Position numbers and translations under genes: made by a program. Under the pieces are notes generated by a model. The model saw nothing but the letters and a program-made list of their open reading frames with translations, was not told the origin of the DNA and did no database searches. Below are positions 19,318-29,106 of a stretch of DNA of 64,000 nt, in pieces. The first letter of the stretch is position 1. Each line of letters starts with the position of its first letter. Origin of the DNA: an uncultured Candidatus Binatia bacterium (GTDB lineage Bacteria > Desulfobacterota > Binatia > Bin18); contig OY282457.1 of the NCBI GenBank assembly GCA_958296235.1, forward strand, positions 496,001-560,000. Direction: 5' to 3'.

Positions 19318-20690
19318 ACATATTACGATGGAGTGTTGTGTGGGTGCTCTTCCTGGTCGGGGGCCCTCGACTGGAGGTTTTTGCCCAAGAAGGTCCCCAA
19401 TCTCTCCAGGAACTCCTTGGCCAAGTCCGCGCGGAGCGGCAAGCCGACTCCAAACTGCATGGCGAGCGCGAGTCTCGTTTTCTGGCAGAGCGTGACCAAC
19501 GTCAAAGCATGCTTCAGCAGGCCGAGGGAGAACTCGCCAGTGTCAGGCAACAGAGTGAAGAGAAACAGGCGACCTTCAGGGAAAACGAAGATAATCTGGT
19601 ACAACTCCGCAGCCAACTCAAGGAGCGGGCCGCCTCACTGGGCGAACTGTTTGGCGTCGTCCGACAGATTTCACGAGATACAGCAGGAATGATAGAGGGG
19701 TCATTCGTTTCCGTTCAGTCCGGCGAGCGGGTCGATTTTCTCAACACGATGGCCGAAAGCACGGAACTCGCTTCGCTGGAAGAGCTTGAGCGGTTATGGA
19801 TAACCCTGCTGGAAGAAATGACACAGTCCGGCCAAGTGGTAAAATTTCCCACGACCGTAACCGAGGCAGATGGCACCCAATCAGAGAGAGAAATTGTCCG
19901 GGTCGGGACGTTCAACGCCGTCTCTGAAGGAAAGTATCTTCGCTACGTACCGGAGACACGCCAGGTCGCCGAGTTGGCACGCCAGCCCGAGGGGCGTTAT
20001 ATCAGCTCTGCGCAAGGACTTGAGCAGACCACGGAGGGGTATAACGCGTTCGGTGTTGACCCGTCTCGCGGAGCCATTCTGGCGGCTCTGGTACAACGGC
20101 CAAACGTGTGGGAACGGATTGAGCAAGGTGGTGTTATTGGCTTCGTTATCCTCGCCATCGGTTTGATCGCCGCCGTGTTGATTGTGGAGCGGACGGTCTA
20201 TCTATGGCGGGAAGACCGGCGCATGCAGGCGCAACGCCAAGGGGATGAACTCAAAGCCGACAACGCTTTGGGACGCGTCATGCTCGTGTATCAGTATGAC
20301 ACAGATCAAAATGTGGAAACCCTGGAAGCGCGCCTGGAAGAAGCCATCCTGGAACAAGTTCCGATCCTGGAACGTGGCTTGGCGACGCTCGGAATTTTTG
20401 CCGCGGTTGCCCCGCTGCTCGGGCTGCTCGGTACGGTCGTCGGCATGATTGATACCTTTCAGTCCATCACGCTGTTTGGAGCAGGCGACCCCCGAGTCAT
20501 GTCGGATGGCATTTCGCAAGCGCTGGTGACCACCCAGCTTGGGTTAAGCGTCGCGATTCCGATCGTCCTGCTCCATTCCCTGTTGTCCGGCAAGAGCGGC
20601 CGCCTTATTCATACCCTGGAAGAACAGAGTGCGGGGATGATCGCCCTGCTGGCCGGGCGCTCATCCTTACTCGCCGCGCATCCGGAGTGA
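19314..20690 (+). CDS. exbB: Long MotA/TolQ/ExbB proton-channel protein with periplasmic coiled coil
   Basis: GTG 19314 overlaps the preceding stop and follows GCGAGGTGA. The 458-residue protein begins with a signal peptide (VVWVLFLVGGPRLEVFAQ) and a coiled coil (about 28-115), then a folded periplasmic part, and ends with the three helices of the MotA/TolQ/ExbB family (GVIGFVILAIGLIAAVLIVE about 276; LGIFAAVAPLLGLLGTVVGM about 358; TTQLGLSVAIPIVLLHSLL about 405). It is about twice the length of E. coli ExbB (244). This two-part form is typical of DUF3450-linked TonB systems. Confidence 0.9.
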   Translation: MNILRWSVVWVLFLVGGPRLEVFAQEGPQSLQELLGQVRAERQADSKLHGERESRFLAERDQRQSMLQQAEGELASVRQQSEEKQATFRENEDNLVQLRSQLKERAASLGELFGVVRQISRDTAGMIEGSFVSVQSGERVDFLNTMAESTELASLEELERLWITLLEEMTQSGQVVKFPTTVTEADGTQSEREIVRVGTFNAVSEGKYLRYVPETRQVAELARQPEGRYISSAQGLEQTTEGYNAFGVDPSRGAILAALVQRPNVWERIEQGGVIGFVILAIGLIAAVLIVERTVYLWREDRRMQAQRQGDELKADNALGRVMLVYQYDTDQNVETLEARLEEAILEQVPILERGLATLGIFAAVAPLLGLLGTVVGMIDTFQSITLFGAGDPRVMSDGISQALVTTQLGLSVAIPIVLLHSLLSGKSGRLIHTLEEQSAGMIALLAGRSSLLAAHPE

Positions 20691-20699
20691 GCCCGCCTG

Positions 20700-21218
20700 A
20701 TGCTCTACAATCTTTTTGCTCCACTCCAGCAGTTTTTTGCAACCGGCGGGCCGGCGCTGTCGGCCATTTTTGTGGTCGCTATCGCCCTGTGGGCACTCAT
20801 TATCGAACGCTTTATCTTCTTCTGGACGCGCTATCCATCTCTTGAGGGTGAGGTCGTCTCCCGCTGGCAGGCCCGCGGCGACCACCAGTCGTGGTATGCC
20901 CTCCAGATCCGCAAGATGGAGATCAGCCAAGTGGGCTATCAGCTCCGTAAGGGCTTGTCCCTGATTCGGACTTTGACCATTGTCCTGCCCATCCTGGGTC
21001 TCCTGGGAACAGTCAACGGCATGATTTTCACGTTTACTGTCATGCAATTGTTTGGAACCGGCAATGCCAACGGTCTGGCCGGTGGAATTTCTGAAGCGCT
21101 GGTGACGACTATGGCCGGATTGGTGTGTGCCGTCCCCGGCCTCTATTTCAGCTCCAGCTTAGACCGAAGGGCGGCAAAATCCGCTCAGAAGATAGCAAGT
21201 CTCTTACGTGTGGAGTAA
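20700..21218 (+). CDS. exbB: Short MotA/TolQ/ExbB proton-channel protein
   Basis: A 172-residue protein, nine bases after the long ExbB. Three helices are visible: GPALSAIFVVAIALWALIIE (about 16-36), LSLIRTLTIVLPILGLLGTV (about 88-107) and TTMAGLVCAVPGLYFSSSL (about 138-156). The second and third form the pentameric proton channel with ExbD. It lacks the long N-terminal domain. Having two ExbB genes side by side, one long and one short, is usual for this operon type. Confidence 0.88.
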   Translation: MLYNLFAPLQQFFATGGPALSAIFVVAIALWALIIERFIFFWTRYPSLEGEVVSRWQARGDHQSWYALQIRKMEISQVGYQLRKGLSLIRTLTIVLPILGLLGTVNGMIFTFTVMQLFGTGNANGLAGGISEALVTTMAGLVCAVPGLYFSSSLDRRAAKSAQKIASLLRVE

Positions 21219-21250
21219 GACCATAGAGTTATGGTGAAGGATGGTACCGA

Positions 21251-21658
21251 ATGAGACGTCGCCGGGACAGACACGACAGCGCCCCTGAGATCAATCTGAC
21301 TCCGATGATCGATATGGTGTTCATCCTCCTGATCTTCTTTCTGGTCGCGTCCTCATTCGTGAAGGAAGCCGGGATTGAGGTCAACCGACCCGTCGCCCAG
21401 ACGGCTCAGACGCAAGGACGTGGTACGATTCGCATTGCGCTCTCAGAAACGGGCGAAATCTGGATGGAGCGGCGCTCGATAGATGTTCGGGCCGTCCGGG
21501 CAAATGTCGAGCGCATGCTCGCTGAGAGCCCTGAGGCCAGTGTCGTGGTGTTAGCTGATGAAACGGCCCACACCGGTCTGCTGGTACAGGTGATGGATCA
21601 AGTCCGCCTGGCCGGCGTGAATGATATCGCGGTTGCCGCCCGACAACAGGAGGGCTAA
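21251..21658 (+). CDS. exbD: Biopolymer transport protein ExbD/TolR
   Basis: A 135-residue protein with a short basic cytoplasmic tail, the characteristic EINLTPMIDMVFILLIFFLV helix (about 14-33) carrying the proton-relay Asp in PMIDMVF, and a periplasmic domain ending in the typical DQVRLAGVNDIAVA. It couples proton flow through ExbB to TonB movement. It is followed after two bases by tonB. Confidence 0.93.
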   Translation: MRRRRDRHDSAPEINLTPMIDMVFILLIFFLVASSFVKEAGIEVNRPVAQTAQTQGRGTIRIALSETGEIWMERRSIDVRAVRANVERMLAESPEASVVVLADETAHTGLLVQVMDQVRLAGVNDIAVAARQQEG

Positions 21659-21660
21659 GA

Positions 21661-22299
21661 ATGTTCGGACGAGCCGCCGTGTCAGGTCTCGCCGGTCTGA
21701 CAATTGCCGTCCTGCTATTTGTGCTCATGCACGTGCTGATTGCACGTTCTCAGCGCGCGCGTTCCTACCCGGATGCCTTCCCTATCGTTGATTTTGTTCG
21801 TCTCGCACCTGAAGCGCAGCCCCCTCCGAGAGATGAGCGTGAGCCGCCCGATGAGCCCCCCCCGCCTGAAGTACCACCAACCCCGAGCCTCACATTACAG
21901 ACGGCGAATCAGCCTCAACTCCCGGCACCACAGATTGAGATGACGGCCGCCATTTCTTCGGGTCCTCTGCTCGATATGACCCCCCTGGCCGCACCGGTCA
22001 GCACTAAGCAAACGGTCCTGTCAGGACATGAGTTGATGCCGTTGGTCCGGGTCCCGCCCCGTTATCCGGGACGCGCCGCGCGTCTTCAGATCGAAGGCTC
22101 TGTCACGGTTGAGTTCACCATTACGGCAGACGGCAGCGTAGCCGATCCCGCAGTTATCAAATCCGAGCCCCCACGAGTCTTTGATAAGGCGGCGCTACAA
22201 GCCATTGTCCAGTGGAAATTCAAACCACGCGTAGAGAATGGACAGGCGGTTGAGTCGCGGGCGTCGCAGCGGATTGAGTTTGCCCTGGGAGGAAGCTGA
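21661..22299 (+). CDS. tonB: TonB family protein
   Basis: A 212-residue protein: N-terminal helix (about 6-30), a Pro-rich spacer rich in PPP and EP pairs (about 45-95) and a C-terminal TonB domain from about 125, with VRVPPRYPGRAARLQIEGSV, VEFTITADGSV and IVQWKFKPRVENGQ. It carries proton-motive force energy from ExbBD to outer-membrane receptors. No TonB-dependent receptor gene is in this window, so the imported substrate is unknown. Confidence 0.92.
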   Translation: MFGRAAVSGLAGLTIAVLLFVLMHVLIARSQRARSYPDAFPIVDFVRLAPEAQPPPRDEREPPDEPPPPEVPPTPSLTLQTANQPQLPAPQIEMTAAISSGPLLDMTPLAAPVSTKQTVLSGHELMPLVRVPPRYPGRAARLQIEGSVTVEFTITADGSVADPAVIKSEPPRVFDKAALQAIVQWKFKPRVENGQAVESRASQRIEFALGGS

Positions 22300-22301
22300 T
22301 A

Positions 22302-23540
22302 GTGAGCAGGAAAGCGGACCGCATTGCAACTTGGCTACGCGCGCTGTGCAGCCTGGGGATGGTCTTTTTTTGTTTGGCCGCGCCCGGAATCGCTGCCGGC
22401 CAGGAGCCGAGTCTGTCTCAGGAGGTCCACGAGCAGTTGATAGCCGTGCAGGAGCTGATACAGAACGAACGCCATCAAGAAGCCCTGGCACAATTACAGA
22501 CACTCGCGGCAGACACCTCGTTAAGTCCATATGAAGCCGCGCTTGCCCAGCAAACTCTGGGCTACGCTCATGCCGGCCTGGAGCAGTACGATCAAGCCAT
22601 CCGCGCCTTTCAAACAAGCCTGGCCGATGGAGCCCTGCCACCGGCCAGCGCCCAAATCGTTCAGTACAATCTGGCCCAAATGCTGATAAGCGCCGAGCGT
22701 TACGAAGAGGGGGCTCGCACGCTGGAGAACTGGTTGGCCAATGAAGAGAAGCCTCGTCCGCAGGCTCGGGTTTTTCTTGCTCAGGCATATATGTATCTCA
22801 AACGTTATGCCCGCGCTGAGCAAAATATTCAGCAAGCAATCGACGCGGCAACGGAATTCCACGAGACATGGTACCAGATGTTAGTGGGCGTCCAGATTGA
22901 GCAGAAAAAATTCTCCCAGGCCACTTCCACCCTGCAGCAGCTGCTCGGTCAGTACCCACAGAAAAAAATCTATTGGCAGCAACTCTCACAGATCTACAGC
23001 CAGGAGGAAAAGCACCAACGAGCCGTTTCCACGCTTGCCATGGCCTACAAATTAGGCATTCTGAATGAACAGGAGGCCCTGCAGATCGTGCAGTACTATC
23101 TGCATCTCGGCTTGCCCTATAAGGCCGCAGACCTGTTAACGGATGGATTGAATAAAAATCTCGTGCAGGATGTGGACACCAATCACGAATTGCTCGTTAC
23201 GTGTTGGCTCCACGCGAGAGAGAGTCAGCGCGCGTTGGATGTTCTTGAGCAACTCGCTGGCCGTACTCAAACGGGCAAGATTGATCTCCGGCGCGCCGAG
23301 ATATTCGCCCAGTTGGAACGCTGGCCGGAAGTGGCCACCACTGTATCCGAGGGTTTGAGAAAAGGCGGGCTGACCAATACGGGCAAGGCATTCATGCTCC
23401 TTGGTATTGCCGAGTACCGGTCCGGCAAACTCGACGAGAGCAAAGCCGCCTTTACCAAAGCGACTGCCCACAAAACTGCGGCCAAGCAAGCGCGTCAATG
23501 GCTCAGGCTCATTGAACAGGAAACTACCCCACAATCATAA
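22302..23540 (+). CDS. Periplasmic tetratricopeptide-repeat protein of the TonB operon
   Basis: GTG 22302 follows GGGAGGAAG. The 412-residue protein has a signal peptide (cleavage near AAGQ) and at least six TPR units, for example ALAQQTLGYAHAGLEQYDQA (about 80), RVFLAQAYMYLKRYARAEQN (about 155) and FMLLGIAEYRSGKLDESKAA (about 365). TPR proteins end most operons of this type and are thought to organise the transporter complex. A spacer of about 175 bases separates it from the carboxylase genes. Confidence 0.85.
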   Translation: MSRKADRIATWLRALCSLGMVFFCLAAPGIAAGQEPSLSQEVHEQLIAVQELIQNERHQEALAQLQTLAADTSLSPYEAALAQQTLGYAHAGLEQYDQAIRAFQTSLADGALPPASAQIVQYNLAQMLISAERYEEGARTLENWLANEEKPRPQARVFLAQAYMYLKRYARAEQNIQQAIDAATEFHETWYQMLVGVQIEQKKFSQATSTLQQLLGQYPQKKIYWQQLSQIYSQEEKHQRAVSTLAMAYKLGILNEQEALQIVQYYLHLGLPYKAADLLTDGLNKNLVQDVDTNHELLVTCWLHARESQRALDVLEQLAGRTQTGKIDLRRAEIFAQLERWPEVATTVSEGLRKGGLTNTGKAFMLLGIAEYRSGKLDESKAAFTKATAHKTAAKQARQWLRLIEQETTPQS

Positions 23541-23716
23541 TCCAGAGAGCGTACAGGTCTTGCGTCAACCTGCCCTGCGCGCCGCGTTCTCGTTTTCGGT
23601 GAGAGGCCACGCTCTGAGAAGCGCCGGCACCTGACCACCCTTCCTTGATCTTTTTTGTCTCGCATAATACAAGACCAAGGTCCCGCGACTTTGCAAACGG
23701 AAGAATAGGAAAGAGT

Positions 23717-25267
23717 ATGGGTCTCAAGGAAACCATCAGCAGACTTGAAAACCTCAACCAGCAAGCGCTCCAGGGTGGTGGCGCAAAACGGATTGAACGC
23801 CAACACGAACTCGGCAAAAAAACAGCGCGGGAACGGATCGACGCCTTTCTTGATCCAGGCAGTTTTGTTGAATTGGACCGGCTGAAAACCCATCGCTGCA
23901 CCGACTTTGAGATGGATCAGACCAAGATCCCGGGCGATGGCGTCGTCACCGGCTATGGGACGGTCGATGGTCGTCAGGTTTTTGTTTTTTCACAAGACTT
24001 TACAGTTTTTGGCGGCAGTCTCTCCAGCTCGTTCTCCGAAAAAGTATGTAAAATAATGGACCTGGCAGTGAAAACGGGTTGCCCGGTGGTTGGCATTAAT
24101 GACTCGGGGGGCGCCCGGATTCAGGAAGGGGTCGAGAGTCTGGCCGGCTATGGAGAGATATTTCTCCGCAACGTCCTGAGCTCAGGCGTTGTGCCCCAAA
24201 TATCCGCCATCATGGGCCCATGTGCCGGCGGAGCGGTCTATTCTCCAGCCATGACAGACTTTATCTTCATGGTTGAGAATTCCAGCTATATGTTTATCAC
24301 CGGGCCGGATGTCATCAAGACGGTCACGCATGAAGAGGTGACCATGCAGGAACTGGGTGGGGCAGCCACGCATAATGCGACCAGCGGGGTCGCTCATTTT
24401 GCTTCCCCGGATGAAGATGAGTGCTTCCACTCGATGCGCGAGTTGCTGAGCTATCTCCCCAGCAATAATATGGAAGACCCACCGTTTCAGCCAACCACCG
24501 ATGACCCGAATCGGCGCGATGAGGCGCTCAACCAGATTATTCCAGATAACCCCAACCGACCCTATGATGTTACAGAAATCATTCGGTCGGTGGCGGACGA
24601 GCATCACTTCTTCGAGGTCCAGAAAGACTATGCGCGCAACATCGTCGTTGGGTTTGCCCGACTTGGCGGGAAACCCGTCGGCGTAGTCGCCAATCAGCCC
24701 GCCTTTCTCGCTGGCGTGCTCGATATTGACGCCTCGGTCAAAGGGAGTCGGTTCGTCCGTTTCTGCGATTGTTTTAACATCCCCATTATCAGCTTTATCG
24801 ATGTGCCAGGTTTTCTCCCAGGGACATCCCAGGAATACGGCGGCATTATTCGTCACGGCGCGAAACTACTCTACGCCTACTGCGAAGCCACCGTGCCAAA
24901 GATTTCGGTCATTACGCGCAAAGCGTACGGCGGGGCCTATGTCGTCATGTCGAGTAAGGCGATTCGGGGGGATATCAATCTCGCCTATCCGACCGGCGAA
25001 ATCGCGGTCATGGGGCCGGACGGCGCAGTGAACATCATTTTCCGTAACGCAATCAAAGACGCGCCAGACCAGGACGCCGAGCGGACCAGATTAGTTGACG
25101 AATACCGCGAGACCTTTGCCAATCCATTCAAAGCGGCAGAGTTAGGCTATATCGACGAAATCATTCTGCCCGCGGATACCCGTCCCCGCCTCATCCAGTC
25201 ACTCGCTATGCTGCAGAACAAACGGGAGAAAAATCCACCCAAGAAGCATGGCAATATCCCCTTGTAA
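23717..25267 (+). CDS. pccB: Acyl-CoA (propionyl-CoA) carboxylase, carboxyltransferase subunit
   Basis: AGGAAAG stands before ATG 23717; 516 residues, the usual size of PccB. Family marks include [17 protein letters not shown], the oxyanion segments [19 protein letters not shown] and [17 protein letters not shown], and the C-terminal [15 protein letters not shown]. It transfers CO2 from carboxybiotin to propionyl-CoA (or a related short acyl-CoA), giving methylmalonyl-CoA. With the biotin carboxylase and biotin-carrier genes downstream it forms a three-subunit enzyme. Substrate is inferred from family similarity. Confidence 0.92.
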   Translation: MGLKETISRLENLNQQALQGGGAKRIERQHELGKKTARERIDAFLDPGSFVELDRLKTHRCTDFEMDQTKIPGDGVVTGYGTVDGRQVFVFSQDFTVFGGSLSSSFSEKVCKIMDLAVKTGCPVVGINDSGGARIQEGVESLAGYGEIFLRNVLSSGVVPQISAIMGPCAGGAVYSPAMTDFIFMVENSSYMFITGPDVIKTVTHEEVTMQELGGAATHNATSGVAHFASPDEDECFHSMRELLSYLPSNNMEDPPFQPTTDDPNRRDEALNQIIPDNPNRPYDVTEIIRSVADEHHFFEVQKDYARNIVVGFARLGGKPVGVVANQPAFLAGVLDIDASVKGSRFVRFCDCFNIPIISFIDVPGFLPGTSQEYGGIIRHGAKLLYAYCEATVPKISVITRKAYGGAYVVMSSKAIRGDINLAYPTGEIAVMGPDGAVNIIFRNAIKDAPDQDAERTRLVDEYRETFANPFKAAELGYIDEIILPADTRPRLIQSLAMLQNKREKNPPKKHGNIPL

Positions 25268-25342
25268 GAGAGACAGACTACGGATGAGGGATGAGCAAAC
25301 AATCACGCCCCCCCAGCGCCTAAGCCCGCCAAGGTAGAACCT

Positions 25343-26848
25343 ATGTTCAAACGTGTACTGATCGCAAATCGGGGAGAAATTGCCGTTCGAGTCATTCGTG
25401 CCTGTCGTGAACTGGGCATCGAGACCGTTGCCGTCTATTCAGACGCGGACCGCTCTGCCCTGCATGTCCAATACGCCGACCATGCCTATCCGATTGGCCC
25501 GGCTCCGTCTTCAGAGAGCTATCTGGTGATTGAAAAAATCCTTGACGTAGCCCAGCAAAGTGGCGCGGACGCTATTCACCCAGGATACGGCTTTCTGTCT
25601 GAACGCGCGCCGTTTTCCAGAGCGTGTAGCGAGGCCGGCATTACTTTTATTGGTCCGCAACCTGAAGCGATTGAAAAGATGGGCGATAAGGTGACTGCGC
25701 GGGCTATTATGCAAGAAGCGAACGTCCCGGTTGTGCCGGGCACCGATGTGTTAGGCGATGAGAACGAAGTTATTGCCGCCGCGGAAAAAATAGGCTTTCC
25801 CGTCATGTTCAAGGCCTCGGCCGGCGGCGGCGGCAAAGGCATGCGGCTTGTCGAGAAAAAAGAAGACGCGCTGTCCGCCCTGCGTGGAGTGCGCTCCGAG
25901 GCGCAATCGTCGTTTGGCGATGACCGTATGTATATGGAGAAATTTGTTGAAAAGCCACGCCACGTTGAGGTCCAGGTGTTGGGCGATATGCACGGCAATA
26001 TCATTCACCTGTACGAACGTGAATGTTCATTGCAACGTCGGCACCAAAAGGTCATCGAAGAGTCACCTTCAACAGCAATCAATCAAGACGTCCGCGAGCA
26101 AATGGGCAAGGTTGCGGTTGAGGCGGCTAAGGCCGTGAATTATGTCGGAGCCGGAACCGTGGAGTTTTTGGTTGATGCCCAGCAGAACTTCTACTTCCTG
26201 GAGATGAATACCCGCATCCAGGTCGAGCATCCTATTACCGAACTCGTCACTGGGGTGGACCTGGTGAAAGCCCAAATCGAGATCGCGACCGGAGAGCCCC
26301 TGGCCATACAGCAACCCGCGGTCCAACAGCGCGGCTGGGCGATCGAATGTCGGATTTATGCCGAGGACCCGGCGCGGGACTTCTTTCCGTCCCCTGGGAA
26401 GATACAAATCCTGCGCACTCCGGGCGGCTATGGGGTTCGTGATGACAGCGGCGTGTATGAAGGCTGGGAGGTCCCGATTCATTACGACCCCATGATCTCC
26501 AAGCTGTGCGCCTATGGTCGCACCCGGGACGAAGCCATTCAACGTATGCTGCGGGCGCTCCAGGAATACACCGTCGAAGGGATTATCACCAATATTCCTT
26601 TCCACCGCTGGGCGCTGACCCATCCGCGCTTTGTGTCAGGCGACCTGGACACCGGCTTTATCCCTCAGGAGTACCGGGGGTTACCGGAAGAAGAAGACCA
26701 TCTCCGGCATGAAATCATTCTGGTGGCGGCAGCCCTCGCGGCCTATCATAAGGACAAAGAACTCGCCCAATCGGTCTCCAGCCCACAGGGCAGCCCTGGA
26801 AACGTCTCGGCCTGGCGCGCCACTGGCTGGCGCGAAGGCGTCCGGTAG
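25343..26848 (+). CDS. accC: Acyl-CoA carboxylase, biotin carboxylase subunit
   Basis: A 501-residue ATP-grasp biotin carboxylase starting MFKRVLIANRGEIAVRVIRA. The ATP loop SAGGGGKGMR (about residue 160), the RRHQKVIEESPS segment and catalytic MNTRIQVEHPITE are intact. It carboxylates biotin on the separate carrier encoded just downstream. The last 40 residues are a low-complexity tail (SQSxSSPQGSPGN-like) without the biotinyl domain found in single-chain PccA proteins, which explains the separate BCCP gene. Confidence 0.93.
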   Translation: MFKRVLIANRGEIAVRVIRACRELGIETVAVYSDADRSALHVQYADHAYPIGPAPSSESYLVIEKILDVAQQSGADAIHPGYGFLSERAPFSRACSEAGITFIGPQPEAIEKMGDKVTARAIMQEANVPVVPGTDVLGDENEVIAAAEKIGFPVMFKASAGGGGKGMRLVEKKEDALSALRGVRSEAQSSFGDDRMYMEKFVEKPRHVEVQVLGDMHGNIIHLYERECSLQRRHQKVIEESPSTAINQDVREQMGKVAVEAAKAVNYVGAGTVEFLVDAQQNFYFLEMNTRIQVEHPITELVTGVDLVKAQIEIATGEPLAIQQPAVQQRGWAIECRIYAEDPARDFFPSPGKIQILRTPGGYGVRDDSGVYEGWEVPIHYDPMISKLCAYGRTRDEAIQRMLRALQEYTVEGIITNIPFHRWALTHPRFVSGDLDTGFIPQEYRGLPEEEDHLRHEIILVAAALAAYHKDKELAQSVSSPQGSPGNVSAWRATGWREGVR

Positions 26849-26886
26849 CGAACAAAAGGCACCGCCCAAGCAAGGACTGCATCTTT

Positions 26887-27390
26887 ATGGCCTATAAAGC
26901 AACGCTCGGCGACCAGACCTACACCATCAGCGTACACGAGCTGGACGAACACCAGTATAAGATCGTCATCGACGCGGAAGAGCATATCATCGATGGCAGA
27001 CAACTGACCGGCCATATGTACTCGCTCATTGTTGAGAACAAATCGTTTACCGTCGATGTGGCGGAAAAAGACGATGAGTATACTGTCGCCTATGAAGGTA
27101 AAAGTTTTCAGGTCGGCGTGCTCGATGAACGCAAAGCCCGCCGGGGCGGGGCCGGGGCCGACCTTGGTGGAGCCGGCGAGAAAGAGGTCTGTTCGATGAT
27201 GCCGGGGAAAGTGGTCGAACTCTTGGTGCAGGCAGGCGACGCAGTGGAAAAAGACCAGGGCGTCATCATTATCGAAGCAATGAAGATGGAAAATGAAATC
27301 CGCGCTGCCGTTGCTGGAACGGTCAAAGCCGTTCACGTCGAGGCCGGCCAGGCGGTTGAGTCCGGAGAGCTCCTCATCGAACTTGAATAA
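26887..27390 (+). CDS. Biotin carboxyl carrier protein of the acyl-CoA carboxylase
   Basis: A 167-residue protein 38 bases after accC. Residues 1-85 form a BT-like linker domain resembling the region between the biotin carboxylase and biotinyl domains of PccA, and the last 75 residues form the biotinyl barrel with the biotin-accepting Lys in IIEAMKMENEI (about residue 132). A Gly/Ala-rich hinge (RRGGAGADLGGAGE) joins them. It looks like the detached C-terminal third of a PccA chain. Confidence 0.92.
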   Translation: MAYKATLGDQTYTISVHELDEHQYKIVIDAEEHIIDGRQLTGHMYSLIVENKSFTVDVAEKDDEYTVAYEGKSFQVGVLDERKARRGGAGADLGGAGEKEVCSMMPGKVVELLVQAGDAVEKDQGVIIIEAMKMENEIRAAVAGTVKAVHVEAGQAVESGELLIELE

Positions 27391-27438
27391 GAATCCCCTA
27401 GCTGGGTGGCCGCTTGCAGAGCCACACGATTCGCCAGT

Positions 27439-29106
27439 ATGAGCGAAGCCTTTTCTCCCGCAGACACGCACAAGCTTGCCCCCTTCTTCACCAGTCTGAC
27501 TGAGCCCATCTTTGGCCTGAAACTCCCCCAAGAAGTCGCCGGCGCCCTCTTCTCTCGCTACAGCCGGTCGTCAAAAAGCTTACGTCAAATTTTTCTGGAC
27601 GAGTTCCTCGGTCAGGCCGACCTGCCGGGCAGCCAGTTTGGCGGCGGAGCCGCGCCCAGCGACGATAGCCAGGCGATCCAAAAGGCGCGGGCGTTCTATG
27701 ACCGCGTCCTCGTCGGCTATGGAGACGACTCGGTGGCGCAACTTGGTGGCGCGCATATCGCATGTGAAGGAATCTCAAACGTTGCCGCCAAGATTCTTGA
27801 AGACGCCCGGATCGGCATTGCCCCGCTGGAGAAGTCGACCCGCTATGTCCGGTTTGATACCCCCGGTCCTGGCGGCGATTATCTCTTCTATAAGGAACCG
27901 ACGCTTATGGGCTCGTCGCATCGGGCGGCGTATCTCACCTGCATGCGCCATCTGTTCGAGACTTATGCCGCTCAGATCGAGCCCATGATCGCCTTTGTGC
28001 GAGACAGTCTGCCCATCGCTACCATCGAGTGGAAGCATCCACAAACGGGCGACCCTCTCACCTATAAAGACGCCCAGAAGGATGAAGCCCTGAGGAGATG
28101 GGCCGAGGGAGCGTATCGCTCAACCGTCAGAGCGCAGGCGTGCGATATCCTTCGTTCGTATCTCCCGGCAGCGACGCTGACGAACGTGGGACTCTTCGGT
28201 GTCGGCCAGGCGTTTGAACATCTGCTCACCAAACTGTATTCGCTGCATATTGCCGAAGCTCGGGGCATTGCCGAGCCTATGCACTCGGCTCTCAACCTGT
28301 TGATCCCCTCTTTCGTCAAGCGCGCGCAGCGCAGCGCATACCTGGTCCAGACAGCGGCTGATAGCCGGGCGCTGGCGCAGACCCTCCTGGACGGATATGC
28401 TGTTCACTCGACTGGACCAGTCAGCCTTATCGACTACGACCGCCACGCAGAAGAGCAGGTTCTCGCGGCCATGCTCTACCCAAATGCCCGCCTGCCGCTC
28501 GGCCAGGTGCGCTCGCTGGTCAAAAAGCTTCCGGCAGCACAACGGGAACAGGTCTTCGACGCCTACATCGGGCAACGCCGGCATCGCCGCGACAAACCCG
28601 GTCGCGCGCTTGAGCACGCCTATTATACGTTTGACATCATCGGCAATCTGGGACTCTACCGCGACTTGCAACGGCATAGGGTCCTCACCCAGGAGCGCCA
28701 GGATTTCACCACTGCGCACGGCTATGACACGCCGCCTGAAATCGAGCCGGCCGGATTTCTGGCACCATTTACAGAGTGCATGGAACGGGCGGCCGCGGTG
28801 TATGAGCAAATCTCCGCTGATTTTCCGTCCGAGGCGCAATACGTCGTGCCGTTTGCCTATCGGGTTCGCTGGTATATGAAACTCAACCTGCGCGAGGCCA
28901 TTCATCTGGGTGAACTCCGCACCCTGCCGCAAGGCCACCCGGACTATCGTTTTATTGTCCAGGAAATGTGGCGGCTCATCGGCGAGGTCCACCCGACCCT
29001 CGCCCGGAGCGCCACCTTCCTCGACTGGCAGACGTATCGCTTAGGTCGTCTACAGGCCGAAATGCGGACCGAGTATAAAAAGTCTCGACTTACCCCGGCC
29101 ACTTGA
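27439..29106 (+). CDS. Double-domain FAD-dependent thymidylate synthase (ThyX)-like protein
   Basis: ATG 27439 (MSEAFSPAD); 555 residues, over twice a normal ThyX. Two ThyX-like halves are seen. The first (about 30-290) has FSRYSRSSKSLRQIFLDEF and a degenerate ThyX motif ending APLEKSTRYVRF, without RHR. The second (about 310-540) keeps the RHR of the motif in LQRHRVLTQERQDF (about 411) but loses the following S..E.S..R part. ThyX makes dTMP with CH2-THF, FAD and NADPH. Whether this split form does so is unclear. It ends 17 bases inside the converging EthD gene. Confidence 0.75.
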   Translation: MSEAFSPADTHKLAPFFTSLTEPIFGLKLPQEVAGALFSRYSRSSKSLRQIFLDEFLGQADLPGSQFGGGAAPSDDSQAIQKARAFYDRVLVGYGDDSVAQLGGAHIACEGISNVAAKILEDARIGIAPLEKSTRYVRFDTPGPGGDYLFYKEPTLMGSSHRAAYLTCMRHLFETYAAQIEPMIAFVRDSLPIATIEWKHPQTGDPLTYKDAQKDEALRRWAEGAYRSTVRAQACDILRSYLPAATLTNVGLFGVGQAFEHLLTKLYSLHIAEARGIAEPMHSALNLLIPSFVKRAQRSAYLVQTAADSRALAQTLLDGYAVHSTGPVSLIDYDRHAEEQVLAAMLYPNARLPLGQVRSLVKKLPAAQREQVFDAYIGQRRHRRDKPGRALEHAYYTFDIIGNLGLYRDLQRHRVLTQERQDFTTAHGYDTPPEIEPAGFLAPFTECMERAAAVYEQISADFPSEAQYVVPFAYRVRWYMKLNLREAIHLGELRTLPQGHPDYRFIVQEMWRLIGEVHPTLARSATFLDWQTYRLGRLQAEMRTEYKKSRLTPAT

